From NCBI GenBank assembly GCA_964448085.1, contig CAYUUX010000001.1, positions 39,576 through 103,575 of the forward strand: a DNA stretch of 64,000 nucleotides, in the 5' to 3' direction. This document shows positions 31,888-39,305 of this stretch, one piece after another. Each line of letters begins with the position of its first letter. The stretch's first letter is position 1. The notes under the pieces are model-generated. The model ran no database searches. It was given only the letters and a program-made list of their open reading frames with translations, and had not been told where the DNA came from. This stretch comes from CAIJMI01 sp964448085. GTDB taxonomy: Bacteria; Patescibacteriota; Microgenomatia; UBA10105; UBA927. Made by a program: the position numbers and the translations under genes.

Positions 31888-32484
31888 TTACTCTGCTGGC
31901 ATCACGGTCTGGAACCCTTTGATCCCATAACCGTTCATAAACTTATTCAATAGATTTTCATTATTCTCTTCTTTGTTCCACCAAATGGTTTGCATTCCTA
32001 ATTTGTCTGCTGCTTCTATATTTTCTAAAGAATCATCCATAAACAAACATTCTTCGGGCTTTGTGTTTAGTCTTTCGCAAGCTAATAAGTAAATCTTAGG
32101 GTCGGGTTTTTTAATACCTTCCACAGCAGAGTTTATATAAATATCAAAAATACTGAAGTCGAATTTTTCTTTCCAATATTTTAGGGCTACTGCATTTCCG
32201 TTATTAATGACTGCTATTTTATATTTGCTTTTCAATGCGGGGAGCAATTCCCATAAATCATCAAATTTCTCATACTTTTCTGGAATCAAACAAACAGCCC
32301 GTTTAATTTTTTCATCGCTCAATTTAAGCTTTTCTTTTATATCGCTAATTAATTTAATGTCATCTAAATGGTTGAACAAGCATTCTATATTCTGAGTATT
32401 GATTTCGTCCGAAGTTTTTGGGGTGTAACCATCCCTCTTAAAAACCAGTACCCCAACCATATCAAAAAGAATAGCTTTAATCAT
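31888..32484 (-). CDS. HAD-superfamily hydrolase
   Basis: 198 residues. The nucleophile motif ILFDMVGVLVF is at residues 5-15; the second Asp of DxD is replaced, since FDMVG gives D8-x-V10 where D-x-D is usual. Motif II is VINNGNA, motif III lysine lies in EGIKKPDPKIY and motif IV in CLFMDDSLENIEAA. Losing the second Asp argues against classical phosphatase chemistry; sugar-phosphate mutases and dehalogenases also lack it. ATG 32484 starts the domain; a longer version would run into tRNA-Gln. The composition is AT-rich. Confidence 0.82.
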   Translation of the reverse strand: MIKAILFDMVGVLVFKRDGYTPKTSDEINTQNIECLFNHLDDIKLISDIKEKLKLSDEKIKRAVCLIPEKYEKFDDLWELLPALKSKYKIAVINNGNAVALKYWKEKFDFSIFDIYINSAVEGIKKPDPKIYLLACERLNTKPEECLFMDDSLENIEAADKLGMQTIWWNKEENNENLLNKFMNGYGIKGFQTVMPAE

Positions 32485-32491
32485 AGTCGAG

Positions 32492-32562
32492 CTGCGGGGC
32501 TTGGATTCGGACCAAGATAACATCCTCCAGAGGGATGCGTACTACCGTTATACGACCCCGCA
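32492..32562 (-). tRNA. tRNA-Gln (anticodon CTG)
   Basis: Acceptor TGCGGGG/CCCCGCA with discriminator G (32492), D arm with GTATAACGGTAGTAC, anticodon stem CATCC/GGATG around CTCTGGA (anticodon CTG), T arm CTTGG-TCCGAAT-CCAAG. U1-A72 and G73 are usual in tRNA-Gln. The T loop has TCC for the usual TTC. The variable loop is 4 nt and the D loop is short. CCA is not encoded. Confidence 0.9.
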
Positions 32563-32599
32563 AATTATTACGCTTTCTACTCCATTGTATTATTTATGG

Positions 32600-33421
32600 C
32601 TATTCTGGTAAGCAAATTATACCACCCGAACGTGCCATAAGTAAGCCATCTTTCAGAAGACCTTGCACTAATAGCTTTACTTTTTTTTGATCTATTTCAT
32701 ATTGCTTTTCCATTACGCTAATGAGTGCTTTTTCCTGAAATGACTGCTCTCTTACTAAGTCAAGTATACGTCCACGAAAATATCTGTTCGTTTTCTTAAA
32801 GGGAAGTATGTATGACTTTTTTATATTAGTTGATCGCAACTCTTTCTCGTGCAATGCACCATAATCCATAAGCGCCTGATGCCACTCCCATGATTTTCCC
32901 AAAGGAAGCAGTCTTTGTGCTATATCTTCGATATTCTTTTCATCTTGTAAAACATCGTCAAAGAAAAAATGCGTAATAATCTTTCTAATATTGGTGTCTA
33001 CCATCGCTAAATCTTTTTTATATGCAAATACCAGTACGGCTCGCGCTGTGTATTTGCCTATTCCTGGGAGTTTCTGCAAAGTCTTCTCGTCTTGTGGAAA
33101 AATACCGTTATAGTCGGATGTAATAAAATTGGCTGTTTTATGTAGATATAACGCTCGTCTGTTGTATCCCATTCCTTTCCAAATGCGCAATACGTCACTC
33201 AATCGCGCCCGCGCTAACGATTTGATGGTTGGGTATTTTGCAATAAATTCCTTGTACTTGGGTAATCCGCGAACAACTTGCGTCTGCTGCAGCAGAATCT
33301 CCGAAAGCAAAATCTTGTATGGATCATGTGTTTTTCGCCACGGCAAATCGCGTTTATGCACTTTCCACCAACGGAAAATATACGTATGAAAACGGATAAT
33401 ATTTCTGCGCGTTAGTTTCAT
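32600..33421 (-). CDS. mutY: A/G-specific adenine glycosylase, MutY-like
   Basis: 273-residue HhH-GPD glycosylase that removes adenine opposite 8-oxoguanine. DLPWRKTHDPYKILLSEILL with the catalytic Glu, QQTQVVRGLPKY, the hairpin-helix-hairpin LPGIGKYTARAV and the catalytic Asp in MVDTNIRKI are present. The four-cysteine [4Fe-4S] loop that follows in classic MutY is absent (the corresponding region is HEKELRSTNIKKSYILPF), and the NUDIX-like C-terminal domain is replaced by about 70 residues. ATG 33421 follows AAGG; a hairpin lies just upstream. Confidence 0.87.
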   Translation of the reverse strand: MKLTRRNIIRFHTYIFRWWKVHKRDLPWRKTHDPYKILLSEILLQQTQVVRGLPKYKEFIAKYPTIKSLARARLSDVLRIWKGMGYNRRALYLHKTANFITSDYNGIFPQDEKTLQKLPGIGKYTARAVLVFAYKKDLAMVDTNIRKIITHFFFDDVLQDEKNIEDIAQRLLPLGKSWEWHQALMDYGALHEKELRSTNIKKSYILPFKKTNRYFRGRILDLVREQSFQEKALISVMEKQYEIDQKKVKLLVQGLLKDGLLMARSGGIICLPE

Positions 33422-33432
33422 TGTTGCCTTCT

Positions 33433-33455
33433 CCCCTCTTGCTCGCCAAGAGGGG
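33433..33455 (-). other. Hairpin in the mutY leader
   Basis: CCCCTCTTG (33433-33441), loop CTCGC, CAAGAGGGG (33447-33455): a perfect 9-bp stem ending 5 nt upstream of the Shine-Dalgarno AAGG of mutY. There is no U tract, so it is not a terminator. It may affect ribosome access or mRNA stability. Confidence 0.55.
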
Positions 33456-33511
33456 AATGCGAAAAACATAACATCTCTCAGCGTATTCCTGCAGGAGACT
33501 GACGTTTATTG

Positions 33512-33517
33512 TACAAT
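33512..33517 (+). promoter_or_regulatory. -10 box of era, leaderless start
   Basis: TACAAT (33512-33517), then 7 nt to ATG 33525. No Shine-Dalgarno and no clear -35. Confidence 0.5.
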
Positions 33518-33524
33518 ACTTCCT

Positions 33525-34400
33525 ATGGAAGCAGCACAAAAGAAGGCTGGAATCGCCTGCATCATCGGGCGCCCCAACAGCGGAAAGTCGACACTTTTAA
33601 ACATGATCCTTCACCAGAAGGTATCCATCACGTCGCCAAAACCACAAACGACACGGTTCCCTATTCAGGCCGTTTATGAAGATGCGCGCGGCCAGATTCT
33701 CTTTGTGGATACCCCTGGAATTTTCGGTAAAACACCGGACCAGCTTTCAAAACGCATCAATTCGAAAGCGGAAGAAGTACTTTCTTCCCAAATCGATGTT
33801 GTTATCTATCTTATCGATCACACGCGGGAACGCGACCTTGAAGAAAACAGGGCGCTTGGTATCGTACGGAAAGCACGCGTCCCGAAAATTCTTGCGATAA
33901 ATAAGATTGACGTAAAGAAACCTTCTCATATTATCCAATACAAATTTATGGAAGATGAATTTGACGATGTTGTTGAAATATCCGCGCTGGAAGGAAAAAA
34001 TCTTCCAATTCTTTTGGACGCACTGTTCAAACATATGCCGGTTCGTGAAAAACTCATCGACACAACCACCCTCACACAACCGGGGCTCAATATTGATAGC
34101 CGAACATTCGTTTCTGAAATCATTCGCGAAAAAGCGTTTTTATTCTTGCGTCGGGAAGTCCCCTATTCACTTACAACTGTGGTTGATGACATTGTTGAAC
34201 GTTCCAACGGCAATCTGTATATCAAAGCACGCATCCTTACTAACCAAGACAGATATAAAGGGATGATTGTTGGCAGAAACGGATCGATGATTAAGGAAAT
34301 ATCTATGGCCTCACGGAAAGAACTGCAAACCGCCACAAACAAAAACGTTTTTTTGGATTTAACGGTTGAGGTCGACCCCCATTGGGTGGAATATCTTTAA
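33525..34400 (+). CDS. era: GTPase Era
   Basis: 291 residues. The GTPase domain has G1 IIGRPNSGKSTLLN, G2 KPQTTRFPI, G3 FVDTPGIFGK and G4 LAINKID; the C-terminal KH domain (about 200-285) has GMIVGRNGSMIKEIS. Era binds the 3' end of 16S rRNA and is needed for 30S maturation. The gene stands alone between divergent mutY and convergent gltX (19-nt gap). Confidence 0.96.
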   Translation: MEAAQKKAGIACIIGRPNSGKSTLLNMILHQKVSITSPKPQTTRFPIQAVYEDARGQILFVDTPGIFGKTPDQLSKRINSKAEEVLSSQIDVVIYLIDHTRERDLEENRALGIVRKARVPKILAINKIDVKKPSHIIQYKFMEDEFDDVVEISALEGKNLPILLDALFKHMPVREKLIDTTTLTQPGLNIDSRTFVSEIIREKAFLFLRREVPYSLTTVVDDIVERSNGNLYIKARILTNQDRYKGMIVGRNGSMIKEISMASRKELQTATNKNVFLDLTVEVDPHWVEYL

Positions 34401-34419
34401 GTGCGAAGATTTCTGCAAA

Positions 34420-35811
34420 TTATTTCAACCGTACCAACGTTTCCTCTTTCCCCAGTATTTCCAGCGACTCCAAAAGCGGCGGTCCAACTGTTTTTCCGGT
34501 AACAGCGACCCGGAGCTCCATAAAGATATCTCGCGCTTTTACGCCGTCTTTTTCCGCCTGAGCACGAAGTGCTTTTTCCATTACATCATGTTCCCATGCG
34601 GACACCGTTTCGAGTGCTGTACGTACGGTTGTGAGATATTTAGCGTTTATCGGACGTTCCAACGTTACGGGTCGTACAAAAAAGAAGTCTGCAAGAGATT
34701 CAAATTCACCAAGCGTCTTCATGCGTTCCTTTACCAAAGGGAGTATCCGTTTCATGAGATCATCGCTCTCTTTTGGTACAGTTGCGTCGAATGCGCATAT
34801 CCGATTGATAAGTTCTTTTTCGCCCATCTTTCGTATATATTCACCATTCATCCAACGAAGTTTTTCCTGGTCAAAAATTGGCGCGGTTGTCTGCACATCC
34901 TTCATGTCAAATTTTTCAATCATCTCATCCACGTTAAATAACTCTTTCCCGGGATATGTCCATGCCATTGTTGCCATGTAATTTTTCATTGCCTCCGGCA
35001 AATATCCCTTTGCTCGATAATCAGCAACCCACACCGGATTTTTTCTTTTGGATAATTTGCTCCGATCCGGATTTCTCAGAACCGATACATGCGCAATTGC
35101 GGGAATTTCCCACCCAAAAAATTGGTACAACAAGATGTGTTTCGGCGTTGAAGATATCCATTCTTCACCTCGAATGATGTGGGAAATGTTCATTATGTGA
35201 TCGTCAACAACCACACCTAAATGGTAGGTGGGATATCCATCCGATTTTATCAATACTTGGTCATCAATCAGTTTATTTTCAAATGATATGTCGCCGCGAA
35301 TAAGGTCATGAAACATCGTCGTACCTTCTTCCGGAACATTTAATCGTATGACATGTTTCTCCCCTTTTTGAATTCGCGCCTGTGCCTCATCGCGAGCAAT
35401 TGCCTTACAGTGGCCGTCATACATCGGCGGCTTATGTTCCGTTTCCTGAGACTGACGCATTTTTTCAAGGCGATCGGGCGTACAAAAACAGTAATATGCA
35501 TGTCCCTTTTCAACGAGTTCTTCTGCGTATTTTTTGTACATATCCAACCGTTCCGATTGCCGGTATGGTGCAAATTGACCTCCAACATCCGGTCCTTCAT
35601 CATGCGGAATACCAAGCCACTCCAGTGATGCCAATATTCGTTCTTCCGAACCCTCTACAAGTCGCGTCCTGTCCGTATCTTCCACGCGAACGATAAATTC
35701 ACCACCGTGTTTTTTTGCAAACACGTAATTGATCAACGCAGTGTATGCGTTGCCGATATGAAGATCCTGACCTGTGGGAGATGGTGCGATACGGGTACGA
35801 ATTTTCTCCAT
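34420..35811 (-). CDS. gltX: Glutamate--tRNA ligase
   Basis: 463-residue class I synthetase. RIAPSPTGQDLHIGN contains the HIGH motif (residues about 8-22), and RSKLSKRKN is the KMSKS equivalent. The C-terminal all-alpha anticodon domain is of bacterial type. It may also charge tRNA-Gln if the organism uses GatCAB; not decidable here. ATG 35811 begins the conserved sequence; a perfect inverted repeat (35810-35829) overlaps the start codon and a TACAAT box lies 11 nt upstream. Confidence 0.96.
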   Translation of the reverse strand: MEKIRTRIAPSPTGQDLHIGNAYTALINYVFAKKHGGEFIVRVEDTDRTRLVEGSEERILASLEWLGIPHDEGPDVGGQFAPYRQSERLDMYKKYAEELVEKGHAYYCFCTPDRLEKMRQSQETEHKPPMYDGHCKAIARDEAQARIQKGEKHVIRLNVPEEGTTMFHDLIRGDISFENKLIDDQVLIKSDGYPTYHLGVVVDDHIMNISHIIRGEEWISSTPKHILLYQFFGWEIPAIAHVSVLRNPDRSKLSKRKNPVWVADYRAKGYLPEAMKNYMATMAWTYPGKELFNVDEMIEKFDMKDVQTTAPIFDQEKLRWMNGEYIRKMGEKELINRICAFDATVPKESDDLMKRILPLVKERMKTLGEFESLADFFFVRPVTLERPINAKYLTTVRTALETVSAWEHDVMEKALRAQAEKDGVKARDIFMELRVAVTGKTVGPPLLESLEILGKEETLVRLK

Positions 35812-35829
35812 ACAATGTATGCATTGTAT
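35810..35829. promoter_or_regulatory. Perfect inverted repeat over the gltX start
   Basis: ATACAATG (35810-35817), TATG, CATTGTAT (35822-35829). Each arm contains a TACAAT -10-like box, one on each strand, and the repeat touches the gltX start codon. It could be an operator between divergent gltX and the gene at 35857, or simply paired promoters. Confidence 0.5.
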
Positions 35830-35844
35830 CATACAAATTTGCTG

Positions 35845-35850
35845 TATACT
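35845..35850 (+). promoter_or_regulatory. -10 box of the 35857 gene, leaderless start
   Basis: TATACT (35845-35850), 6 nt, ATG 35857. No Shine-Dalgarno. Confidence 0.45.
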
Positions 35851-35856
35851 TATGCT

Positions 35857-36915
35857 ATGGCCACGCTCACGGAAACGGCATATCAGGCACGAAAAGCAAT
35901 TAATTGGGCAATTCTTGCCGTCATCGGGTATATCATTTTGAGAATCTTTTGGGGATTATTTGTGAATCTTTGGATGCTTGTGTTCCCCCCAAAACCACCG
36001 CCTCCCAATTACGGGTTTGGTAAACTCCCGGCATTGGTATTTCCATCTCCAGCTGCTTCTCCTTCGGCAGGCATTCAATTTAAACTGGAAACCATCGAAG
36101 GAACGGTTCCTCGCGCTTCGGAATCCGCCACTGTTTTTTTCATGCCAAAGAATGCTGCGAATCTTTTAGCGCTCACAAAAGCAAACGAATTTGCAAAACG
36201 CATGGAATTTCTTCAGGAACCTTTCCAGGAAACAAAATATATTTATCGGTATGAGGATGCGGAAACACCGCTTCGTCAGCTTCGCTACGATATCGTATCA
36301 AAAAATTTCATCCTCAGATACTTGTTTGAAAAAGACATGGGCCTTTTTAACGACCGAAATATTCCCGTTGAAAATGCCGCAAAACTTGAAGCAAAAAATA
36401 TTTTGCAGATTTATGGTCTTTATGCAACGGATATTGAAGAGGGGTCTGTCAATGTGCGGTATCTCAAATTGCAGGGGGATAAGCTGATCCCAACCACAAG
36501 CATGTCACAGTCCGACGCGGTCAGAGTAGATTTTTTCCGCGCAGCCGTTGCCGGAACGGAAATCATAACACCATATCCGGATGAAGGTGCTATTTCTTTC
36601 GTGTTCTCCGGGGCAAAAAATATTAAAAAACGTGTCCTGCAGTTTGCGTATACATACTGGCCAATCGACCAATCTACGACAGCAACGTATGCGCTGAAAA
36701 CAAGCAGTGAAGCATGGACGGAATTACAAGGAGGGGGCGGATACATTGCACGCTATCCAAAAAAGGGAAATCTCGCTGTCATTCGAAAAGTACATCTTGC
36801 ATATTATGACTCATTTGAACCGCAAACCTATCTCCAACCCATTTTTGTATTTGAGGGGGACGAGGATTTCTTAGCCTACGTTTCCGCAGTATCTCCTTTG
36901 TGGATTGAAAATTAA
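35857..36915 (+). CDS. Membrane-anchored hypothetical protein, 352 residues
   Basis: One N-terminal membrane helix (about 16-40, AILAVIGYIILRIFWGLF) then a proline-rich PPKPPPPNYGFGKLP stretch and a large extracytoplasmic domain of about 290 residues without cysteines. I recognise no catalytic motif. The longer in-frame extension upstream is within gltX on the other strand and is not supported. It is probably an envelope protein specific to this lineage. It is followed by the convergent D,D-carboxypeptidase gene with a 10-nt gap. Confidence 0.6.
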   Translation: MATLTETAYQARKAINWAILAVIGYIILRIFWGLFVNLWMLVFPPKPPPPNYGFGKLPALVFPSPAASPSAGIQFKLETIEGTVPRASESATVFFMPKNAANLLALTKANEFAKRMEFLQEPFQETKYIYRYEDAETPLRQLRYDIVSKNFILRYLFEKDMGLFNDRNIPVENAAKLEAKNILQIYGLYATDIEEGSVNVRYLKLQGDKLIPTTSMSQSDAVRVDFFRAAVAGTEIITPYPDEGAISFVFSGAKNIKKRVLQFAYTYWPIDQSTTATYALKTSSEAWTELQGGGGYIARYPKKGNLAVIRKVHLAYYDSFEPQTYLQPIFVFEGDEDFLAYVSAVSPLWIEN

Positions 36916-36925
36916 AACCAACCAT

Positions 36926-37894
36926 TTATTTCTGAAGCATTTCCTGCCATTGAATATTTGCAAATGTCCAATCGATCAATCGAATGGTGTCCATAAAACG
37001 ATCACCACTATGCAGTACCACGATGATAACTCTCCTGCCGTTTCGCTCCATGAGGGTCACAAGGTTTTCCCCCGCTTCCTCAGTCCACCCGGTTTTTATT
37101 CCTGCAATACCTGGGATTTTCCCCAACAACTGATTGACATTGCTGAGTTTATGAAAATACGTATGTGTTACATCGGAAACCGTTATCTGCGGTATGCTTA
37201 CCATTTTTGCAATTACGGAATTTTCTAGCGCCACAGCAGCAAGTTTCGTAAGATCTTCTGCAGACATGTAGTGCTCGGGATCATCATATCCCACGGGATT
37301 TGTGAAGTGACTTGATGAAAGATGCAATTCCTGCGCCTTTGCATTCATGGATGCAACAAAAGCATCGACACCGCCGGGATACTGTGCTGCCAGTGCGTAA
37401 CCCGCATCATTTCCGGACTGAATTAAAAGGCCATACAATAAATTCTCTACCGTTATCCGTTCTCCGTGCACAAGTCCCATAACCTGACCACCATTTTTTG
37501 TATCCGATACGGTGACCACGTCATTCAGATTCATGGAATCCAATACGACTAACGCCGTTAGAATTTTTGTTGTTGACGCGGGAGGAAGTTTTATCGTGCT
37601 GTTTTTCCGATAGATATAGACTCCGGAAGTCAAATCTTGGACTACAACGGCTAATGCTGAAATTTCTTCACCCGGATATATCTGCGTTATATTCACGGGA
37701 TACGGAGGTGGTGTCGGCACGACAATCATTTTCGCTTGTGTCTTCAAGTTTTGCGGAAAAAAATCAATCATGTACCTGCTCTGTCCCGGATACCAAAAAA
37801 AAGCGACAGCAATAATACAAAGAAGCAGTATTCCGCCCCATCTCCTTTTAAAAATATTCGGAACGCGACCAATAACCCCCCGGAGTTTCTTCAT
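36926..37894 (-). CDS. dacA: D-alanyl-D-alanine carboxypeptidase (S11, PBP5-like)
   Basis: 322 residues. A membrane helix (about 20-35) anchors the protein; the serine peptidase domain has S107-T-T-K110, S160-G-N162 and K267-T-G269, all three canonical motifs. It trims the terminal D-Ala from peptidoglycan stem peptides outside the membrane. It lacks the C-terminal beta domain of PBP5. It is 8 nt after aspS, same strand. Its presence with a D-Ala-D-Ala-ligase-like gene supports a real peptidoglycan wall. Confidence 0.94.
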   Translation of the reverse strand: MKKLRGVIGRVPNIFKRRWGGILLLCIIAVAFFWYPGQSRYMIDFFPQNLKTQAKMIVVPTPPPYPVNITQIYPGEEISALAVVVQDLTSGVYIYRKNSTIKLPPASTTKILTALVVLDSMNLNDVVTVSDTKNGGQVMGLVHGERITVENLLYGLLIQSGNDAGYALAAQYPGGVDAFVASMNAKAQELHLSSSHFTNPVGYDDPEHYMSAEDLTKLAAVALENSVIAKMVSIPQITVSDVTHTYFHKLSNVNQLLGKIPGIAGIKTGWTEEAGENLVTLMERNGRRVIIVVLHSGDRFMDTIRLIDWTFANIQWQEMLQK

Positions 37895-37902
37895 GGAAAT
37901 AA

Positions 37903-39267
37903 TTATTTCTTTCGTACCGCTAAACCAACTTCCTTCAGCTGTTCATCCGATATGGGGCTTGGAGCATTCATGATACTGGTTTGACCGCTCGACGTTTGAG
38001 GGAACGCCTGCACTTCTTTAATTGACGATTCCCCGGTAAGACACATCATGAATCGCTCAATACCCAATGCAATGCCCCCATGTGGAGGGACGCCATAGGA
38101 AAAAGCTTTTAACATATGGCCAAATTGTTCTTCGATTTGTTTTTTTGTATGTCCGATTATCTCAAACACTTTCGATAATATCGCAGGATCGTTACTGCGT
38201 ATGCTTCCCCCGCCCGCTTCGTACCCGTTCCATACCAAATCATATTGACTCGTCAATATACCTTCGATTTCTCCTTTCAACAATGCTTCTTTGTGCTCAG
38301 GTTTCGGATCGGAAAACGGATTATGGGAATACGTCCAATGGCCGCTTTTATCCTTTTCAAAAAACGGGAAATCCACAACCCACGCGAAAGCATGTATTCC
38401 CTTCGCTTTTTCTTCCGCGTTTCGCATATCAAATTTGTCTGCGCCGTATTTTTTCATCGCTTGAGCATAAGAGATAACGGGGAACGGTTTTTCTTTTATA
38501 ACACCACCCAACGATTCAACGATTTCTGTGACCATCGCTTCAATCAATGCCATAACGTCTTCCCGTGTAACAAAGCTCATCTCGATATCAAGCTGCGTAT
38601 GTTCGAATCCCCTGTCAGCGCGCAAATCCTCATCCCGAAGACAACGCGCCACTTGAAAGTATTGTTCAAAGCCTGCAACCATCAGAAGCTGTTTGTATTG
38701 CTGAGGAGACTGTGGGAGTGCATACCATTTACCCGGTTGCAGTCTGGATGGCACCAAAAAATCCCTCGATCCTTCAGGTGTCGATTTGGTTAACATCGGC
38801 GTTTCAATCTCCGTAAAATCGCGGGAAAACAAAAATTGGCGCATTTTATCCAAAACATGCGAACGCAACCGGATATTTTTTTGAAGGCGTTTTCTTCGAA
38901 GATCGAGGTATCGATATTTCAAACGCAGTTCCTCATTAATATCCAACCCATCCGTATCAACCGGAAAAGGCAATTCAGCAGCTTTTGACAGAATCGTCAA
39001 TTTTTCAACTTCTATCTCTATTGTCCCTGTTGGCAGTTTGGGGTTCACCATCGATTCTGGCCGCTTTTTGACAACTCCCACGACCCGGATGCAATCCTCC
39101 GGTTTTGCATCGCCAAGCGTCTTTACCGATACCAATTGCATAATCCCCGTCCTGTCACGTAGATCCAAAAACATGATTTTTCCGTGATCACGTCGTGCAT
39201 CAACCCACCCTTCGAGGGTTATCTGCTCGCCCACTTTATTTACCCCATCGACAATCATCGTTCTCAT
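37903..39267 (-). CDS. aspS: Aspartate--tRNA ligase, lacking the GAD domain
   Basis: 454-residue class II synthetase of bacterial sequence type (N-terminal OB fold EGWVDARRDHGKIMFLDLRD; motif 2 FQVARCLRDEDLRADRGFEHTQ; motif 3 GGIALGIERFMMCLTG). Bacterial AspRS is normally about 590 residues because of a GAD insertion between motifs 2 and 3; here KFDMRNAEEKAKGIHAFAWVVDF joins the flanks directly. Whether it also charges tRNA-Asn is open. A TTGTCA-17-TACAAT promoter ends 9 nt before the ATG. Confidence 0.95.
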   Translation of the reverse strand: MRTMIVDGVNKVGEQITLEGWVDARRDHGKIMFLDLRDRTGIMQLVSVKTLGDAKPEDCIRVVGVVKKRPESMVNPKLPTGTIEIEVEKLTILSKAAELPFPVDTDGLDINEELRLKYRYLDLRRKRLQKNIRLRSHVLDKMRQFLFSRDFTEIETPMLTKSTPEGSRDFLVPSRLQPGKWYALPQSPQQYKQLLMVAGFEQYFQVARCLRDEDLRADRGFEHTQLDIEMSFVTREDVMALIEAMVTEIVESLGGVIKEKPFPVISYAQAMKKYGADKFDMRNAEEKAKGIHAFAWVVDFPFFEKDKSGHWTYSHNPFSDPKPEHKEALLKGEIEGILTSQYDLVWNGYEAGGGSIRSNDPAILSKVFEIIGHTKKQIEEQFGHMLKAFSYGVPPHGGIALGIERFMMCLTGESSIKEVQAFPQTSSGQTSIMNAPSPISDEQLKEVGLAVRKK

Positions 39268-39276
39268 AATACTTAG

Positions 39277-39305
39277 ATTGTAGTGATATTACCTACTATT
39301 GACAA
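39277..39305 (-). promoter_or_regulatory. Promoter of aspS
   Basis: TTGTCA (39300-39305), 17 nt, TACAAT (39277-39282), then 9 nt to the ATG on the minus strand. The -35 overlaps the end of recJ. Confidence 0.6.

Noticed and set aside
35707..35856. Upstream extension of the anchored protein at 35857
   Set aside because: It is antisense to the conserved N-terminus of gltX and contains its promoter region.
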